Shown: in pieces, positions 1 to 13,500 of the stretch | How positions within the stretch are numbered: position 1 is the first letter of the stretch | Layout: the number at the start of each line of letters is the position of its first letter | NCBI GenBank assembly: GCA_009760855.2 | Contig: WPIO01000002.1 | Location: 9,642,001 to 9,706,000 of the forward strand | Source: Cristatella mucedo | Taxonomy: Eukaryota; Bryozoa; Phylactolaemata; Cristatellidae | Direction: 5' to 3' | Length of the DNA stretch: 64,000 nt | Position numbers and translations under genes: made by a program | Notes under the pieces: generated by a model | What the model was told of the DNA's origin: nothing | The model's database searches: none | Seen by the model: the letters and a program-made list of their open reading frames with translations, nothing else

Positions 1-1394
1 TGTCTGCTGTGTCTTAGTCTTAGTCTTATCAGTGCTGCTTAGCTTAGCTGAACAAGGCTAAAGAGGCAATACGTCATTATCTGGTGATTGATGTCCAACC
101 TGAAGGCAAAGCTGGGGCCTTCCCCCTTCTCATCTAGGTCGCAGTTTCCTGCCAACTTCTGTAGTTTTTGCTGTTATTTTTTTATTAATGAGACTCCTAT
201 AGGCTGGCGATAGCGGAATTTGTCACTTTCCGAGTGAGAACCTTGAGCTCGCCTGCAAGACACGAAAGTCGCACGCTCACCGGATTGCCTCGGTGCATCC
301 TGGCACGTGGCTTACCCCCTCCACCACCCCCCCCTGTAGGTGCTGAGCCACTGTATTTTGCATCTGCCAGCTTTAAACACGCTAGGAGCGTAAGCTTTCA
401 GTAGTGCCGGCAGGTTCATCCGTTGCCTCGCGAGATTGTAAAAGGTGCCATCTTTGTCGGCGAGCTTCTTTCCTGTCGTTGTCAGAGCCGTCGTGCCTCC
501 TTTTCGTCGGAAGGTCCGCCGCTGCCCCTTGCCTGCCCCGCAATGAGCGCGGCCACTATCAGCAGCCGTCGAGTGGCTTGTTGGCGCCGAACTTGCAGCA
601 AGAGTAGACCGCACTTGCCAGTCGCAGTTTGCAACGATCCTGGCCTGCCAGTGTTGTCCTGCCGTTCATGTGATGACGCCTCTCTCGAAGCTGGCTCTCG
701 GCCACTCGTTTTTTCCCTTTGCATACTCGGGCAGGCAGTTGGTTGCACTCACCCTTGCGAGTGCCGAAACAAAGCCGCTCGCCTGCCATGCGCTGCTTCG
801 GCAAGACCCTGCCTGCATAGCGCCTCGCTTTGGATCGAATTGTTCTTCTTGCCAGCCACTGTTGCATCGGGGGAGGGCAGGGCAGGAGGAGGCCGAGCAT
901 GCCCGATTCATTCTTGGCAGAGGTCGAGGCAGCAGCTGCTCGTGCATCCTGCTGCATAAACGAGCTGCCTCGGCACTTGCCCAGACTTGGCTTGTCTTCC
1001 CTTGCTTTCTGCTACTCTCCTGCCGAGGAGAGATGCCGTTTGCGACTTGGCAGCACGCGCCTCGTATGTCTAGTGCCTCGTGTTGCCCTTCTCTGGTCAT
1101 TTTACGGCACGGAGTAAGCTAGCTAATCGAGGAACCATGAGCTCATGCCTCTCCCGAGTCTGGCAGTGGACTATGCCGACCGGCTGCCTGTGCCTTTCGA
1201 AATACCCTATATGGCCACCAAAAGCTGCTATGCCAAAATTCCAGCCCACTGCAGGCTTGTCGTCTGCAGCAGGCCGGCTGGAATGAGACTGCCACTTGCT
1301 GGGAAGCTATTATTTTAGCAGACATCTCTCCCGGCAAGCCGTTGATGACATTGTCAGTTGTACGTGTGACTCAAGCTTCTTCTGCTTGTCCCAG
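1..1394. other. Upstream or intronic sequence with no supported exon
   Basis: This GC-moderate stretch has several overlapping open frames on both strands, none with a recognisable domain or a consistent splice frame. It should contain the intron before, and perhaps an earlier exon of, the PARG gene, because the first exon I can place (1395) starts in the middle of a codon. A frame around 1145-1260 is open and ends near an AG, but its residues do not match PARG well enough to call. Confidence 0.4.
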
Positions 1395-1533
1395 GTGATG
1401 AGCAGGCTTTGCCGTGGGACTTTGTTACGTCTTTGGTGGCAGCTGCATTCCTGTGCCTGCTGCCACCCCATCGCACTGTCGATCTGGAACGCTTCAGTGA
1501 AAACGGCTACGAGCTCTTCTTCCACTCGCTGAG
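1395..1533 (+). CDS. PARG: PARG exon, start of catalytic region
   Basis: Follows the acceptor TGTCCCAG and ends at a GTGATC donor. It enters with the last two bases of a codon and leaves two bases for the next exon. The segment [17 protein letters not shown] corresponds to the alanine/leucine helix before the CTFPRR motif of other PARGs; here PP replaces the usual PRR. Further exons are expected upstream. Confidence 0.75.
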
Positions 1534-4500
1534 GTGATCGCCTTTTCTGCACGTTGCCATTATGTGCTGCTATTGGTGAAGTGTGGCACGTGCTGTGACA
1601 TTTGAATGCCCATAAGGGTCAGACAGATTTATAGAGTTTATCGGCACACACTAACCATTAGGCTTGGTGCCCCCCCCCCCTGCACTGACAGCATATGTGT
1701 GGCAGGGTCGGTTACACAGACCTCTCACCGGCCGGCCATTGTGCATTCACTGAAATGCTTGATCCAACAGCCTCCCATGCTTGCACTGAAACCTCTGGAG
1801 TTAATTGGTATCTATGCTGCATCCTAAACTTAAAACCCCCTTAAACTGAAGAAGGAAGGTTAGTGTGTACTAATGGCAATACCGATCCTTGCACGGCCTG
1901 AGGAGGACAACTCTTCTTGGTAGATCTGCTGTTGTTCATGCTGGATTTATCATTGTCTTCTCAACGATTAGCTGACGCACGCACACACTAACACACTCTC
2001 GCCCCAGATTGATCAGTTGGAGCAGAACAACTATGCAAGTCTATAACGGAAGACTGGCATAACATGAGTATCAATATTGGACTACCAGCTGCAAGCATTA
2101 TGAGGGAGAAGCATGTCCAAGGCATCGCCAGTTACGGTGGTGATGCCAGACGACCACTTACAATTCTACGCAACCAGCCGCGCGGACATCTTGTGAAAGC
2201 GACTGCTCGCAGTTCAGCTGCACGTGCCACACGAGTAGTTCTTCCTAGCAGCTACTTCGACTGCATGCATGCATCGGACGGCTGCAGGCCGAGCGCGAGA
2301 CACAGAGGATGGTCACATCTGATAGCTTCAAATATAATTAAAAAAAACACTCCGAGTCTTCAGTGCCACTCTCTCCCTGCCAACTTTTGCAGCAATGCTT
2401 ACTTGACACACACCGAAGAAAGTGTCGGCCGTAGGCCTGCTGAACCCGGCTGTTCCAGCTTCACTCCGGATTAGAAATGAAACTGTGAGTGTCTCAGGGA
2501 TGGGAAAAGCAGCATGGCAACAGATCAGCAAAGAGGATTTATAGAAAGTGAACAGACCCATATGAGCATTTCTTGTAGATGTAGGCATTGCCTAATGATG
2601 AAGTAAGTCGGCTTGTTGTTACACAGCCTGCAGTGAGTGCCTGCGAAACAGTTGCTGCTGTAACCAACAGTTTTATGAGACTTGTGTGGTTTAGGAGACT
2701 CACTCACAAATGCAGATCTGATGTCCCAGTCATCTTCTTGCGGTTTTCAGGAGCTCCATTCGATATAGCCTTAGGGCTAGGATGAATTTTCGTTGAAATG
2801 CAGGGTGAAGATTTTAGGCGATTTCGAATAATGCCAACGTGGGCCCATTCCGGGGATCGGTATGTTTGCCTGGCTGCCCGACAGAGTTGACAATACATAA
2901 TCGGATCGATGTAAAATGGCATCGGTTTCTTAAACACAAGAATGGGTCATCTAAGTTACCTGGTGATGCTTGAAGCGCTAGGCCAGTCAGTCCAAGCATG
3001 TGTCAGCATCACGGAACGATGCTGCTGACACAAAAAACCTTTGCGTCCGGTAAAGTCGGCTCGGCTAGGAGCTATCTCGGATAGACCATCATGCGACTTT
3101 GCCCAGCAGCCGGCAAGCCAATCGTGGCGCATTCTGTGGCAGCCTCTTGCTTGACTGTGTGGTTGTGTAGTGTCACATCATTGCAGTGGTCAAGCTTGCA
3201 TACGTGCTAATATCATTTACTGGACAATTGAGTGGGTGATCATTTGAGTCTGCGTTCCCTGCGGTGTGAGCATATGAGGGGCCCCTCTCACAGACCAATG
3301 ATTTCTCTCGGCACTCCTGTGCGCTGCCGCCGCTTTTGCAGCACAGGACCGGCGCGTGCTGCCGAAGCAGCAGCCGAAGCAAAGCTGCGAATGGTTCTCA
3401 ACTTCTTTGACTGCATGGCCGCTCGGTCTACTCCTGCTGCCAGCATTGACGGCAAGTCGGTTGCCACTGCCGTGGCTGAAGACCCGATCGTGTACAAGCG
3501 GGTGGTAGGCCGACTCTTTAGCTTTGCTGATGCTGAGCTGTGTGTGCCGTGTGCTCTAGTCACGTCGTCTGACCACACCGAGTTTGAGCATCGATTGCTA
3601 TTGTTAGTGCCATCACTGTTACCTTTTAACGTTACTGTCATTGCTGTTGCCAGCATCTTATGGGCTTGAACCTAATTATAGTGTAGCCTCTCGTGCTGGA
3701 TGCTAGCTGAACCGGTGGCCCATGTCATTAATGGCATCTGAGGTTAGTGGCTCTCTTTCTTAAGCAGCTCGTGCAGCTTTCATTCTCTGTGGTGGATTCT
3801 GAATTCTGGGGTTCCAGGTTCAGTACCTGCTGGTGGTGGAAGTTTTTCCTGGAAGTCTCTCTTTCTCTCCATCTTTGTTTCACTCTGTCCCTGTCACTCA
3901 AACTCTATCTTTCTCTTTCTCTCTCTCTCCACCCACTAGTGTTTGACGGATTCAGTCTTGGTATTTGTGAATAAGTAGGTAATTGTTGGTTGGCACTTTC
4001 TGTTTATTAATAATAATAATAATAATAATATTGCACTTGATAAAGCGCCCTCAGAGAACTTAATCTCTTTCTAGGCGCTTTACATTTGCTGCAAAGTGAT
4101 ACGCAATAGAATAGTAAGTAAAATCATGCTTGNAAAAACAAACAAAATGAATAACATGGTTAGGGGTTACATGCACTGGGTCAGCATGCAAATGTGGTTA
4201 GTGGCAGCATGAACAGTGTCAGCACGCATAAGCACATCGAGGACGAATCACAAGGACCCACTAAATGCTGTCCTAAATAGGTATGTTTTTAAGTTTCTTT
4301 TAAATGTGGTCAGGTCAGGGGATGTTCTGATGCAGGTCGGGAGGGAGTTCCAGGCTGTGGGAGCATACGAGCTAAATGCACGGTCTCCAAAGGATTTAAG
4401 GTTTGTACGAGGTATTTCTAGACTGTTGGATTCCGAAAAGCGAGTGGTACGATGCTTTGCCTGATGGGGTAGTATCTCTGAAAGGTAGGCTGGAGCCATA

Positions 4501-7500
4501 GAATGAAGAGACCTAAAAGTGAGCGACAAAACCTTGAAGTCAATCCGTTGCTTGACTGGTAACCAGTGCAGGTCGGCGAGAAGTGGAGTAATGTGGCAAC
4601 TGCGACGCTCACGACAGACAAGCCTAGCTGCAGAGTTTTGCACCAGCTGCAATCGCCTGATCGCACATGCTGGTAGGCCAGTAAGCAGTGAGTTGCAGAA
4701 GTCGAGACGAGATGTCACGAATGCATGGACCAACTTGGACGTGGTATCCTTATCTAAACAAGCCCTAATTTTAGCAATGTTATGAAGCTGAAAATAGGCT
4801 GATTTGACTGTGGAGCTGATGTGGTCGTCTAACGAGAGGTCGCTTTGGAATTATTACCAAACTCCTTAGGGCTCAAAAAGGCTCACATCCATTTCCAGGT
4901 CGTACTCTCGTGCTTACTGTCTATCTACTCCCTCCTCTCTTCGTTTGCTCTCCATCGCACGTGTCGTCCTTGAAAATTAACAGGCTCGTGGACTGCCAGA
5001 TGGATAAATCAATGGCCGATGTATTATATTGCTGCTATAGAGCACCTTTTCGGAAAGTAGTCTTATAGGGTGCATAGCCATCTATGATCATGCATTTTGG
5101 ACTCCAAACGTTGCTAGTAAACGTCAGACGGCAAGAGTGTGGCCGGCCTTTGCTGTGAAGCCTTTGGCATGCACATCACGGAAAAATGGCAGCATCAATC
5201 TTGCTTCCCTGTCGGGAGGCATTGAACACGACGATGCTTCTAATTGCACTCCTGCCAACTGCAACTGAGCTCAACTAGAGGGGAGTGGGCAGAGGTGAAG
5301 AGTGTAAATGCCAGAAATGAACAAAGTACAGTCCTTGAGTTAGATTAAAAGAATGCTGTTGCTTGCCTTGGCTGGAAGTTGAATCCAGGCACCAGGCTCT
5401 AGTCATTGTAGCTCATCCGGTTCAAACGAACATGATCAGCTCCAGAGTTAGCCCAAACTGCATCATCTGGTGTTCAGGCTGGTGTTGCTTGGTTAGAGGG
5501 GCTAGAAAAGCAAAATTGTTCTTCTTCAAGGGGAGAGAAACCGACTGGATTGAGGCTACCCTCAAACGTGCAGTCAAACACATCCGGTGTTGGATGTTGC
5601 TAATCTGCTAGCTTGGCGCCTCTTCCAGCCAGCTTCCTCTTTCTTCACTTCTATCTGTACATCTGTTTGCTTGCCAGTTTCACGTCTAAGTTGGTCCATG
5701 CATTCGTGACATCTCGTCTCGACTTCTGTAACTCACTGCTTACTGGTCTACCAGCATGTGCGATCAGGCGATTGCAGCTGGTGCAAAACTCCGCAGCTAT
5801 GCTTGTCTGTCGTGAGCGTCGCAGTTGCCACATTACTCGACTTCTCGCCGACCTGCACTGGCTACCAGTCAAGCAACGGATTGACTTCAAGGTTTTGTCG
5901 CTCACTTTTAGGTCCCTTCATTCTATGGCTCCAGCCTATCTCTCCGACATACTCCCCCATCAGGCCAAGCATCGTACCACCCGCTTTTCGGAATCCAACA
6001 GTCTACCGATACCTCGTACACACCTCAAATCTTTTGGAGACCGTGCATTTAGTTCGTATGCTCCCAAAGCCTTGAACTCCCTCCCGACCTGCGTCAGAAC
6101 ATCCCCTGACCTGACCACATTTAAAAGGAACCTAAAAACACACCTATTTAGGACAGCATTTAGTGGGTCCCTGTGATTCGTCCTTCACGTGCTTATGCGT
6201 GCTGACACTGTGCATGCTGCCACTAACCACATTTGCATGCTGACCCTGTGCATGTCACCCCTAACCATATTATTCATTTCGTTTGTTTTTCAATCATGAT
6301 TTTACTTACCATTTAATTGCATTTCCCTTTGCAGCAAATGTAAAGTGCCTAGAAAGAGATTAAGTTCTCTGAGGGCACTTTATCAAGTACATTATTATTA
6401 TTATTATTATTATTATTTGTGCGCACCGAGCATTGCTTCTCTTTGGCATGCATGTGTGAACCTCTAATGTGTTTTCTCATCAATTGCACCATGTCCTTGC
6501 GCTGTCCATGCATGTCACTAGCTTTCTCCGCTTACCGAGCCACTGAGGCAGCTCCATCGGCGTTGTAGGTGCACCGGAAGCCACGCACTCTGGATCAGTG
6601 GTACGCATCGGCAGCGCCGCTCTGCAAGTTTGTCGTGCCTGCGCCGGACTCAATCATAGAGGATTTCAGCGACTGCCTGCAGGTCGGTGACTGTTCAGCT
6701 GCTTCCCCGTGCCCCTGCTAGCATCCAGTGCTGGCGCTCACATTACGTCGTCGCGGCCACATGGTTCCTTGCCGTGAGCGCAATGTGCGAGACAGGGACT
6801 CGTGACAGACAGGATATCCAATCGGTGCATGGGCAAAGCAATGGCGGTCAGGCTGGGAAGGATTCAGCACCCGAGCTGGGCACAGAATAAAATATGACAG
6901 AGAATAAGAATTTTAGAAGTGAGTCAGCCAGTCTTAGACCAAAAGAGTGAAAGCTTCCGTTGCGAGCAGCCTTTAAGTGAGTGAACTGCTATTTTATGGT
7001 TCGAAGAGGACCTGAGGGCACGATGAGGCCGAAACTGGTGCAGCAGCTCAGCTAGGTACGAAGGACCCAATCTATAGCTGGTCTAGAGGTTAAGGTGCTC
7101 GCCTCGACCAAGGTCTGACTGAGGTCGTATGCTCGAGCCCCGAGGCATATGTGAAGCGCCTGAATAGAGATTAAGTTCTCTTGGGGTGCTATATAAATGA
7201 ATTATATTTTATTTATTTATATAGCTAGTCATTGCCTCAAGTTGAAATATATGTTGGGGCTCCTTACTTAATAATGATGGATAGTATACCCCTGGTGTGT
7301 GATCCCTGCCTCATGTGTGGTGTGTTACTATGACCGTCATTTGCAAGCTGCAGTCTATGGCATGAAGTTCTGTAAAAATATTGTTAATGCACAATGCAAA
7401 AATGCTGATGTCTACGATCAACCATCTCCTTAACCACTCCCAGGTTAGCTCCTTACCTAGTGATCTTTGTGATGATCTAGCTGATTGTTTCTCTAGCTTC

Positions 7501-10500
7501 TTTGTCAACAAGATAGACAAGATCAGGTAGTCGATCCCTAGGATGGCAACAACCCCCTCGAATCCTGACCCTAAATTCCATGCAGCACCTCAATGTCTAC
7601 ATTCGAGGAGGCCACTAATGACCTCGTTCTAAAGCTCATTTCCCAATCAAAGAATACAACTAGTCCTCTAAACCCTATTCTCACTGTCCTGTTTCTGCGA
7701 TGCATAGATCTGCTGCTACCATGCATAACTAACATCATCAGTATATCATCAGCCTCAGGTCATGTCCTAGTGCCTTTCATCAAGGCTTTAGTCAGGCCAC
7801 TACTCAAGAAAGTACTACTAGACCAACCTCTGCACAGTCTCCATTCTACCGTTCCTATCAGATACACTAGAACTAGTCGTAGCAGACCAGCTGAACTCAT
7901 ATATTGAAACTTTAAACCTTGCTGGTAAGTTCCACTCTGGTTTTAGAGCTAATCACTCCACAGGGTCAGCATTGCTTCGGGTGTGTAATGACCCTACTTA
8001 AGAATGCAGACTTGGAGTATCTGCTTGTTTTGCTCGATCTTTCGGCAGGTTTTGATACTATCGATCTCCAAATACCCTCTTATCTTGCCTGGGCATCACT
8101 GGCATTGCTCTACAATGGTTCAGATCATATCTCAGTGGGAGACTCCTGAGTATTAACGTGAATGGACAAAGGTCATCCGAGGTAACTCTGAAATATGGGG
8201 TACCTCAGGGCTCCGTGCTAGGTCCGGTTCTTTTCACAGTTTATACTCTCCCTCTTACTGATATGATCGCCAAGCACAATCTAGGCTTTCACTTCTATGC
8301 AGATGACACTCAGTTGTACCTTTGCTTTGACCCTCCAGCTCGTCGAATTCTCTCAACTCCCTTGCTGCAAGCATTAATTGCATCCACTGGTATGGCAGCA
8401 AACTTTCTTAAATTAAATGATGATGAAAACCAGCTTAGTAGTTATGGGCAAACCAACTGTGATTCAGAAATGGGACATGTTACCACTCACAATCTACATT
8501 GCCAGCATACTTCCTGTTGAATCTGCACGAAATTTAGGTGTCCTGTTTCAAGGTGACCTTTCATTAGACGACCGTGTCAGCTCCACAGTAAAGTCTTCCT
8601 ACTTTCAGCTGCATAACATTGCTAAAATTCGGGCTTGTTTTGACAGGGATACCACATCTAAATTGGTCCATGCGTTTGTAACATGCCGTCTTGACTACTG
8701 TAACTCACTACTTGCTGGTCTACCGGCCTGAGTATGAGTATGGTTAGATAAAAAAGTACTAGCTGATTTAGCAGCTTTTTTCTATAGCGGCAGAAGAGCC
8801 TTAAAGTCTATCACCACAGCTTGAAGCCGAAACAACGAATCAAGTTGGTACTTAAACAGCTTCGAAAAGTAGACCCTCCCTTTTCTCCTTAGACCTCTTC
8901 CTTCATTCCTGCCCTCTCCCCCCCCCCCGGCAGTGGGAGAAACCGGGATCAGAGCAGAGATCGAACCGGGTGTGCTGATCGGCTTCTTTGGGACAGGCGG
9001 CTTTATATTTGCTTAGTTTTGCATAATCTCTGCAGCAGAAATTCACCAATGAGACGACTAAGACATATTCTTTGTTGTGTCCCTCTCAGCCCCTAACCCA
9101 GGATTAGACTGGTTAATCACTGTGTGGAAACCAGTGCAAAGAAGCTAATCGCTGACTGCAGGAGCTGTGCTGCTGTGGCAGTTACACCCATTACAGCTCA
9201 TCTCCCCGGTGTCCTGTGCATAGCTGGCAAGCATGTCTGCAATGTTGATTGGTTGGATGACTTCCAGCAAGCACCTCTTCTTAAGCCAGTTTACATGTCT
9301 CCCCCTACCCTGCTTACCCAGAAGGTGGGACTGTGCCACTTAGGTTTGGTTGGCTGGCTGAGGCACCCGTACCTGGCATCCGAGTAATGTTCTCTAAGAG
9401 TCGATAGGATGCCACAGTGTCACTGTCCAGTAGCTGAGATCGGCACTGCTGCGTAACCCCGAAGTGCGCTAGAATGCGCCTCGTGCTCGTAGTCTAGCTC
9501 AGCTCGTTCGTTGGAGATGCAATGCTTCGGGGGGGGGCTGAGCTCCCTCGCTCATCTTCTGGCACGCTCACGTTTTTGATTTTGAGCCGATCGTTCATGC
9601 ATCGTTCGTTCACGTCCGTGCACACTGGTGATGCAAACAGAAAGTTTGAGGGAAGTGAAGGCTGCACTTCCCTAGCTTTACTATGTATGCATCTGGTGGT
9701 TATCGTTTCAGGTAGACTTTGCGAATGAATACATTGGTGGCGGTGTACTACAGTCTGGCATAGTACAGGTAACGTGGGCTGTTTTGGGTTACCGCATCGT
9801 GAATCCCCCTTTGTTTAGTAACCAGCACCTTCGTGCCTCGATGCTTTAGCCGATGCCGGCCTTTCAGCCGATGCCTAAGCTCATTCGGCCTCGGCTGGTG
9901 CAGCCAGCCATAACGAACTGTGTCGCGGCACGGCCAGGGCGGGGTCGCCGGATACTTATTTGCCTTTTCGTTGTTCACGTGATCGGCTGTCGAAAGAAGC
10001 CTGCTTGTCTGCATACTGTTGTATTTAGCTCAGTTTTCTTTCGTTCACATGCATCTGCATTCCCTGTCGTCATCATGCTTCTGCTTTCAAACGACAGCCA
10101 TCTGGGTGAGACAAGAGTTCCACCTGAACGTCTCATTGGACTTGCCTAGTAATCGTCTACCCTATTGACATATGCTAGTAATTGAATTGCACTGCTATCC
10201 ATCTTCGAGACTGCAGAATAAGTATGCTTAGCATTATCCGATAGCATCAGGGCTGGGGGATCTTGTTAGCTTGACCGAAGGTCTTTGCCTCTGTCCTGCA
10301 GACCTTCTGGCTGGCATATATGTCCCTGTTCCAATCGTTAATGGTAGTGTAGGTCAGGGTCAGCGTTTTCGCAGCGCTCGAGGTTCTAAGCATAGCAACC
10401 ACCACGCCGCTCTTCTTCGGGTAGGCCGGTCAAAAGGAGCAGTGTTTCACTAAGACATGGCTTTTGGACAGATTGTAAAACTTGCCTCAAGAGAATTGGC

Positions 10501-13500
10501 CTTGTCATCTCAAGGTGGTAAAGATTTAGCAAATCATCAGCATATACGAGAACATAATCACCCCAGTGTCAACCGAGCAATTCCTGGCCAGGTGCTCAAA
10601 GTCGTGTTGCGTTACCCTACCTACGGTGCCAGCATTCTTCAATGGCCTCCGTAGTTACCGGCAGACCAACCTGTCTTGCTGACAGGTGACAGTCCTTTAA
10701 CTGAGGCTGAATTATATGGGCCGATCGTTGGGCTCAAGGCCAAGCATCTAATGAAACTCTCCTTGCCTCTGAAAAGCATTTTTCATCTGCAAGATGGCTA
10801 CCAGTGGCAAACACGAGAACCTGCCTTGTAACCCCACCGGGGAGGATGGCTCCTCCTAGCACTTCAAAACTGAAGAAGGAATTATATCTCTTGTTTAAAA
10901 GTAAACATGTCTCTGACCATCCGAAATTGATCTTCATGTGTAATTTCCTTGCTCTCACAAATGTCAAAACTGGCAAAAGTGTAATGTATAGCCTAGAAGC
11001 TGCAATGGCACACTAGGTCAGGCAGTTGCTTTTTCATTACCTCGGTCCCGAAGTCTTACGTTTGAATCTTGCAGTGGGCAATCCTGCATTGCCCACCGAA
11101 AGCGGTGGTGGTAGCCCTAAAGGGTCTTCTGAATATAATTCATTTGTATAGTGCCCCAAAAGAACTTAATCTCTATTCAGTAGCTTCACATATGCCACGG
11201 GGCTCGAGCCCACGACCTCAGCCAGACCTTGGTCGGGGCGAGCACCTTAACCGCTGGACCAAACCAGCTTGGCATCTGTACAAAAAAGAGCTGTTAAATC
11301 AGCTTGTATTTTTTTTAGTCCACCCCCTACCCCCACGTTGGGGTGAAGGTCGATAGTGGTTGCATGATCTTTCAGGCGTAAGAGCTCATTATTCCTCGGA
11401 CAGATATATGAATTGCATTCATGAACCAGCACCAGGTTTGCAGTGCGCTCTTCGCCACTTACTGCAGGTCACTGCGCGCTCACGGCCTGGTTGGTGCATT
11501 CTTCCAGTCTGCCCATGTTTCGTGGGAGAGCACCTTTCGGGTCGGAGTCGACAGCCGGAGACCTGCCATAGTGTATTGAGGGACCCTTGCTCGGCCACTG
11601 CCAACCAGCAGCCGAATGCCCCCCCCCCCAAGTCAATGCTGGCACCTGCTAGGCTGCAGGCAGTAACTCTGCTGTGCAGGCAGTCTGGGTGTAAGCTGCA
11701 GAGTGTAGGGCTCGCCGTCGACCACTGGATGCCGAGCGCAGGTCGGTCTCTGCCTGGTGCCATCTGCAAGCCATCGTGTCGCAGCGTGCATTGAGCGAAA
11801 CCTACTTTGCGGGCTGCTTTCGGCTTCGTAGAAAGGATCTACGTTGGCGACCGACCGGTCGAAGAGACTTGAGTGAGCAGTGGCAACTGTGGACAATGCC
11901 GACTTGAGTGCCACGTGTAAGCTTTGCTGATCCATCAGCGAGCAGTCTTTCCGAGTGCTTAGCCGAGCACCTTGCTGTAAAAGGAGAATGTGACTGCTGT
12001 CGAAAATGTCGATAGCAGACCGATCTGAGCAGACGAAGTGACTTCTCAAGGCAGATGTATGCTTCCTTTACAACATATGCAAAGTGCCCAGAAGAGATTG
12101 GATTCTCTGAGGGCGCTGTGCAAGTATTAATATTAATTGTATGTAGAAACTGGAATAGAGCCAAGATCGCTCCATTGCAAGCCATTTGTAGTCCATTCGA
12201 AAAGCATTCTTTCGAATCTTTTTTGTGCAGTCCCTACAACACCGAGCTACCAATGTTGGCAGTAGTCTGTTGCCCTTAGGTACTAGCACTTTCTCTATTT
12301 CAGACTTATGACTTTCTCAGTTAGATTATGTCCTCTAATAATCCTCTCATCGTCAATTTTGATGGTTTTGCGTGCCACTATTTTCTTTTGTTCATCCGGA
12401 TTTTATATTTCCCTCTTCGGAATGCTGGGCCTAATTTTGAGGAGCGGCTATGCTTGGGAGAGAACACTGCTTTTCTGTGCTGTCTGTCTAAGAATTCATG
12501 AATCGTATTTGAACAGTCGACAGTGTATCTGTCTTAAGGCATGTAGAGAAGTCGATTGTGGCGGAGCAGGCCAGCCATGACTCGCACAGCACTATGGATG
12601 CAAATTGCATTTACCTACCGAAATGGTTGATTCGTTTGTGTTTTTGATCGCTTTCTGCTGACGTACAGCGAGGCTCCTATGCCGTTAGTTCCGAGCGGTC
12701 GGCATGTTTGTGAGAGTTTCTTTGTGGTTAATTATACAGCTCATCACTGCTCTTGCATGGCGGCTGCCCTGTGATGTTAGGTAATCTGTATCCGGTGCTC
12801 TCGGAGCCGATAGGCTCGGGCGCACTGCAGCTCAAGTTGGCTGATAAAGGCGCTGTACTCACGTAATCGCTCTGGTGGTGCTTGAGGCTGCTTTTGTAGC
12901 CCCCATCACGTCGTGCTCTGTCAGCTGCAGAGATTAGCACATGCCTGATGACTACTTCTTGTTAGGAGGCCAGTTAAAGAAAGCATTGTCTGGCAAGCAG
13001 CAAACTGCTCATGCTGGAGCATGCACGCATGTATGCCTCTGCCAGCCACCCACACAGCTTCGGCTGGTCAAGCGGGATCAAAGCACTTGTGGGACTGTTA
13101 TGGTACTCTGTGCTGATTTCGTTCTAACAGGAAGAGATAATGTTCTCGACCAGTCCTCAGCTGCAGGCTGCCATGTTCTTCATGGCAAAGATGGCTAAGA
13201 ATGAAGCCATACAGATACATAACTTCGAGCGTTTCTCAGACTACACTGGCTATGCAGGAACTCTTCGCTTTGCCGGATCCTCCAAGGACCGCTCCAAGGT
13301 ACGTTAGCTGATTCAACAGCCTCATTTATATAGCAGCAAATAAGCCTTAACGGCCATCACCACCACTTGTATCGGGCAATAAAGGATCGCCCCCTGCTTG
13401 TGTCAAACCCACCACTCAAGTGTGAAGGGTGAGCCTCTTGATCTAGGTGACTAGGTTGACTGTTCATAGTTCCCAGATTCACTTATATTCTAGCGCTGTC

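Noticed and set aside
423-1122. Overlapping open frames of 88-178 codons on both strands near the left edge
   Set aside because: No start context, splice frame or domain; all frames are equally open, as expected for GC-rich non-coding sequence.
1145-1260. Possible extra PARG exon encoding MPLPSLAVDYADRLPVPF
   Set aside because: The frame is open and Pro-rich, but alignment with the PARG region before the alanine helix is poor and splice sites are not clear.
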